A stretch of 8,345 bases of DNA. Origin: Bacteroidota bacterium. Lineage in GTDB: Bacteria; Bacteroidota; Rhodothermia; Balneolales; Balneolaceae. Where the stretch lies: assembly GCA_024635465.1 (NCBI GenBank), contig JAGXIS010000050.1, positions 1 through 8,345 on the forward strand, given 5' to 3'. The notes below the pieces were generated by a model that was given only the letters and a program-made list of their open reading frames with translations, made no database searches and was not told the origin of the DNA. The position numbers and the translations under genes were made by a program. Positions 7,300 through 8,345 of this stretch are shown one piece after another (within the stretch, counting starts at the first letter, position 1; every line of letters starts with the position of its first letter).

Positions 7300-8111
7300 T
7301 GTACATACACCTCACTTTTGACTCTGTTACGATCGATTAATTTCTCAATACGGGCTCCCGCAACGAAATCTTCTTCTTTGTATTTGTACATATCCCACTC
7401 ATGTCCGTCAAATTCCAGGGCTGTCAAATTTTCTACCCAATCCCCACTATTCATGTAAATGACACTGCCTTTTTCATTTTCATACCCACGTATTTTGGGT
7501 TGATGAATATGACCACAGATTACATAGTCGTACCCCTGATCGATCGCTAACTCAATGGCAGTCGTCTCAAAATCTTCAATAAATTTAACCGCTTTTTTAA
7601 CACTGTCTTTTATCTTTTTGGAGAGGGATATTTTCCCATACCCTAATTTACTTGAAATTGTATTTATCGCCAGATTGAGCAGAATCAGAAGCTCGTATCC
7701 TTTACCACCCAGTTTTGCTATCCACTTACTGTGTTTCATCGTAATATCAAAGATATCGCCATGGAAAATCCACACTTTCTCCCCATTTAATTCAAGAATA
7801 AGCTTATCTTTAATAAGTAAGGGGCCAAGTTGGAGGCTGGACACTTTGCGAAGTACTTCATCATGATTACCGGTCAGATAATAGATATCTGTTCCATTTG
7901 TCATCATGGTTAGAAGTGTTCTAAGAATCATCATATGGGCTTCCGGCCAATAGTACTTTCGGAAATTCCAAACATCCACAAAGTCGCCGTTTAGGACGAT
8001 CATTTTTGGATTGATGGAATTTAAATACTGAAGCAGTTCAAGGGCGTGACAACCAACAGTTCCTAAGTGAATATCGGAGAGAACTACGATATCGAGATTT
8101 CTTTTTGTCAT
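7296..8111 (-). CDS. LpxH-like calcineurin-type metallophosphoesterase (UDP-2,3-diacylglucosamine diphosphatase family)
   Basis: A 271-residue metallophosphoesterase with all five metal-binding blocks in order: D13-I-H15, GD at 42-43 (NGDFVD), GNHD at 81-84, HGD at 117-119 and GHIH at 200-203. A two-metal site on the cytoplasmic side of the membrane is expected. Between the fourth and fifth blocks is a helical insert (about 125-190) with a hydrophobic stretch YELLILLNLAI and a Lys-rich amphipathic helix, comparable to the lipid-gripping cap of LpxH. LpxH cleaves UDP-2,3-diacylglucosamine to lipid X and UMP in lipid A synthesis. However, this protein has GNHD where E. coli LpxH has GNRD, and it differs from the usual Bacteroidota LpxH as I remember it, so it may be a paralogue acting on another nucleotide- or phosphate-linked lipid. 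Gene symbol is therefore withheld. It is the first gene of a two-gene unit with the glycosyltransferase, overlapping by 4 bases. Its own ATG has no clear Shine-Dalgarno. Confidence 0.88.
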   Translation of the reverse strand: MTKRNLDIVVLSDIHLGTVGCHALELLQYLNSINPKMIVLNGDFVDVWNFRKYYWPEAHMMILRTLLTMMTNGTDIYYLTGNHDEVLRKVSSLQLGPLLIKDKLILELNGEKVWIFHGDIFDITMKHSKWIAKLGGKGYELLILLNLAINTISSKLGYGKISLSKKIKDSVKKAVKFIEDFETTAIELAIDQGYDYVICGHIHQPKIRGYENEKGSVIYMNSGDWVENLTALEFDGHEWDMYKYKEEDFVAGARIEKLIDRNRVKSEVYVQ

Positions 8112-8191
8112 GATATGTCTTGTAGTGATATTTTAATAGATAAGTAATGCATCCATTATTACTAAATCGTAAAGAGAACGTTAGCTTTTGG

Positions 8192-8225
8192 TTAACATTT
8201 AGTTATCGGATTTGTGATAAATTTG
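8192..8225 (+). promoter_or_regulatory. Candidate promoter in the divergent intergenic region
   Basis: TAAATTTG at 8218-8225 fits the Bacteroidota -7 consensus TAnnTTTG exactly. Upstream, TTAACA at 8192-8197 is near the expected -33/-35 position (20-base spacer) but does not match the TTTG box; TTTG at 8187-8190 is 27 bases away, too far. If used, transcription would begin about 30 bases before the ATG at 8262. The whole gap 8112-8261 is 150 bases and must also hold the promoter for the leftward phosphoesterase gene, for which I see no clear element. Confidence 0.35.
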
Positions 8226-8261
8226 TGGTGATGATGAAAACAGGTAATAAACCATCAAAAA

Positions 8262-8345
8262 ATGAAAAAAATTGTTATCTACGGCAGTTATGGATATACA
8301 GGGAATTTGATCGCAGAACTGGCTTCTAAATCAGACTTGAATGTG
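8262..8345 (+). CDS. Saccharopine-dehydrogenase-like NAD(P)-binding protein, N-terminus only (3' truncated by the window)
   Basis: The last 84 bases encode 28 residues beginning MKKIVIYGSYGYTGNLIAELA and stay open to the window edge. A short beta strand followed by GSYGYTG is the dinucleotide-binding loop of the saccharopine dehydrogenase / trans-acting enoyl reductase family, whose members often begin with GATGYTG in this position. The family reduces or oxidises diverse substrates, so no reaction can be named. The start is fixed by an in-frame TGA at 8235-8237 with no other ATG between. There is no good Shine-Dalgarno; the leader is A-rich, as in many Bacteroidota genes. It is divergent from the phosphoesterase gene. 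Confidence 0.72.
   Translation, partial: MKKIVIYGSYGYTGNLIAELASKSDLNV

Noticed and set aside
7555..7866. A 103-codon plus-strand frame antisense to the phosphoesterase
   Set aside because: The opposite strand carries all five metallophosphoesterase motifs; this frame has no supporting feature.
8147..8329. A 60-codon plus-strand frame near the right edge
   Set aside because: It overlaps the start of the saccharopine-dehydrogenase-like gene in another frame, has no recognisable domain, and runs through the candidate promoter; the gene beginning at 8262 explains the region better.
1..8345. Search for a defence, mobile or CRISPR system
   Set aside because: No transposase, integrase, toxin-antitoxin, nuclease or repeat array is visible; all confident genes are envelope, stress or metabolic families in a normal chromosomal layout.

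Overview
The window looks like chromosomal DNA from the Bacteroidota/Balneolota (FCB) group. The evidence is moderate A+T content, several starts with weak or no Shine-Dalgarno sequence and A-rich leaders, a TAnnTTTG-type promoter element, acidic secreted proteins, and family pairs I recall as typical of that group. A marine or halotolerant Balneolaceae-like source is my best guess; it is inferred from protein character only. I see no mobile element, CRISPR array, tRNA or rRNA, and no sign of recent transfer.

Left part (1-2359, + strand): the last 17 codons of an unidentified gene are followed 34 bases later by a DUF368 membrane protein, a family now linked to recycling of undecaprenyl phosphate across the inner membrane. 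This copy starts at TTG and carries a long extra hydrophilic loop before its last membrane helix. A tandem two-domain universal stress protein follows after a short gap.

Middle (2543-6163, + strand): two exported M16 (insulinase/pitrilysin-like) proteins lie 12 bases apart, almost certainly as an operon. The first keeps the zinc site HxxEH but lacks the C-terminal Arg/Tyr pair. The second has lost the zinc site but keeps the Arg/Tyr pair, and has an extra C-terminal domain resembling the LolA/outer-membrane-lipoprotein-sorting fold. This complementary loss is the signature of an obligate hetero-oligomeric periplasmic protease.

Right part (6265-8111, - strand): a calcineurin-type metallophosphoesterase of the LpxH-like group and an MJ1255-like GT-B glycosyltransferase overlap by ATGA and are translationally coupled. 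The pair probably works on an envelope glycolipid or lipid-linked sugar, but the substrate cannot be read from the sequence. A divergent intergenic region (8112-8261) then leads to the first 28 codons of a saccharopine-dehydrogenase-like NAD(P)-binding protein that runs off the right edge.

Overall this is mostly core-like envelope and housekeeping sequence, not a defence or mobile island. The points worth a second look are the split-active-site M16 pair with its fused LolA-like domain, the enlarged HxxEH-to-Glu spacing in the catalytic M16 subunit, the phosphoesterase/glycosyltransferase couple, and the DUF368 loop insertion.
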